Of a DNA stretch of 64,000 nucleotides, positions 63,879 to 64,000 are shown piece after piece. A model generated the notes under the pieces. The model made no database searches and was not told where the DNA came from. It saw nothing but the letters and a program-made list of their open reading frames with translations. Each line of letters starts with the position of its first letter. Within the stretch, counting starts at the first letter, position 1. Both the position numbers and the translations under genes were made by a program. Source of the stretch: Mesorhizobium sp. CU3 (GTDB taxonomy: Bacteria; Pseudomonadota; Alphaproteobacteria; Rhizobiales; Rhizobiaceae); the NCBI RefSeq assembly GCF_006442965.1, contig NZ_VFWX01000001.1, positions 558,001-622,000 of the forward strand, written 5' to 3'.

Positions 63879-64000
63879 ATGGCCCAACTCGACCTCGCCA
63901 TCCATCTCGTCCGGCTCGACAGCGAAACCGACTTTGCCGGCTGGCGGGATGCCGCGCGCCGGCTGGCGACCAACGATATCCCGCCGGAGGATGTCGCGTG
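63879..64000 (+). CDS. DUF4130/UdgX-type DNA repair protein, N-terminal 40 codons (runs off the right edge)
   Basis: ATG 63879 is 2 bases after the radical SAM stop. The visible residues (MAQLDLAIHLVRLDSETDF, then FAGWRDAARRLATNDIPPED) resemble the beginning of the DUF4130/TIGR03915 domain that is fused to a UdgX uracil-DNA glycosylase domain in many alphaproteobacteria. The two genes form one cassette behind the LexA box. The catalytic part is outside the window, so the UdgX fusion is an inference. Confidence 0.72.
   Translation, partial: MAQLDLAIHLVRLDSETDFAGWRDAARRLATNDIPPEDVA

Overview
The window reads as chromosomal DNA of an alphaproteobacterium of the order Hyphomicrobiales (Rhizobiales), most likely Mesorhizobium or a close relative. 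The evidence is high GC, the gene order aroA-cmk-rpsA, an AroA almost co-linear with the Agrobacterium CP4 enzyme, an aa3-type cytochrome oxidase subunit IV, the split pntAA/pntAB/pntB transhydrogenase, and many dispersed palindromic intergenic repeats of rhizobial type. I see no phage, insertion sequence, integrase or CRISPR array. Most of the window looks like core or stable accessory chromosome.

Layout. 1-2975: end of a MaoC-type dehydratase gene, a beta-propeller lactonase, a lipoprotein and tRNA-Ala(GGC). 2976-7776: a housekeeping block with a TIGR02300 protein, aroA, cmk and rpsA, the last with a structured leader and a strong terminator. 7790-16546: a guanidino/arginine-type catabolic and uptake island. 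Its leftward arm carries a DDAH-like hydrolase, a TetR regulator, a 2-ketoarginine-decarboxylase-like ThDP enzyme and an SDR. Its rightward arm carries a polar amino-acid ABC transporter and an Ldh_2-family oxidoreductase. The two arms diverge around a palindromic operator candidate. 16547-24687: a candidate structured RNA, DoxX, an NDUFA9-like protein, a P450, an FMN reductase, gyrB and an exported hydrolase. 24878-29765: a giant glycine-rich autotransporter with three 303-bp tandem repeats.

29851-37671: the pnt operon, interrupted by an unrelated exported protein, then a cytochrome oxidase small subunit, a DUF3096 peptide, a FeeM-like N-acyltransferase and a membrane GGDEF-EAL protein. 37823-48654: a fused indolepyruvate:ferredoxin oxidoreductase, a CGNR regulator divergent from an orphan LivH permease, and a TRAP transporter for alpha-keto acids whose TakP-like binding protein is encoded apart from its permease. 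48934-55594: a PuuD-like amidase, a protease-inhibitor-like protein, a LacI/2-hydroxyacid dehydrogenase pair, a DMT permease, a DUF2000/AraC divergent pair and MarR. 55960-62551: a CobW-type metallochaperone with a WD-repeat partner, an unrecognised protein, a small secreted protein, and an aminotransferase overlapping a glutamine-synthetase-like gene. 62624-64000: a DNA-repair cassette (radical SAM plus the start of a DUF4130/UdgX-type protein) behind a perfect alphaproteobacterial LexA box.

The strongest leads are the SOS-controlled radical SAM/UdgX cassette, the guanidino island with its operator, the exported protein inside the pnt operon, the candidate structured RNA near 16.6 kb, the unrecognised Cys-His protein near 58.3 kb, and gene ends and ribosome-binding sites that lie in or against dispersed palindromic repeats. 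All identifications come from reading motifs and recalled family sequences. No database search was possible.
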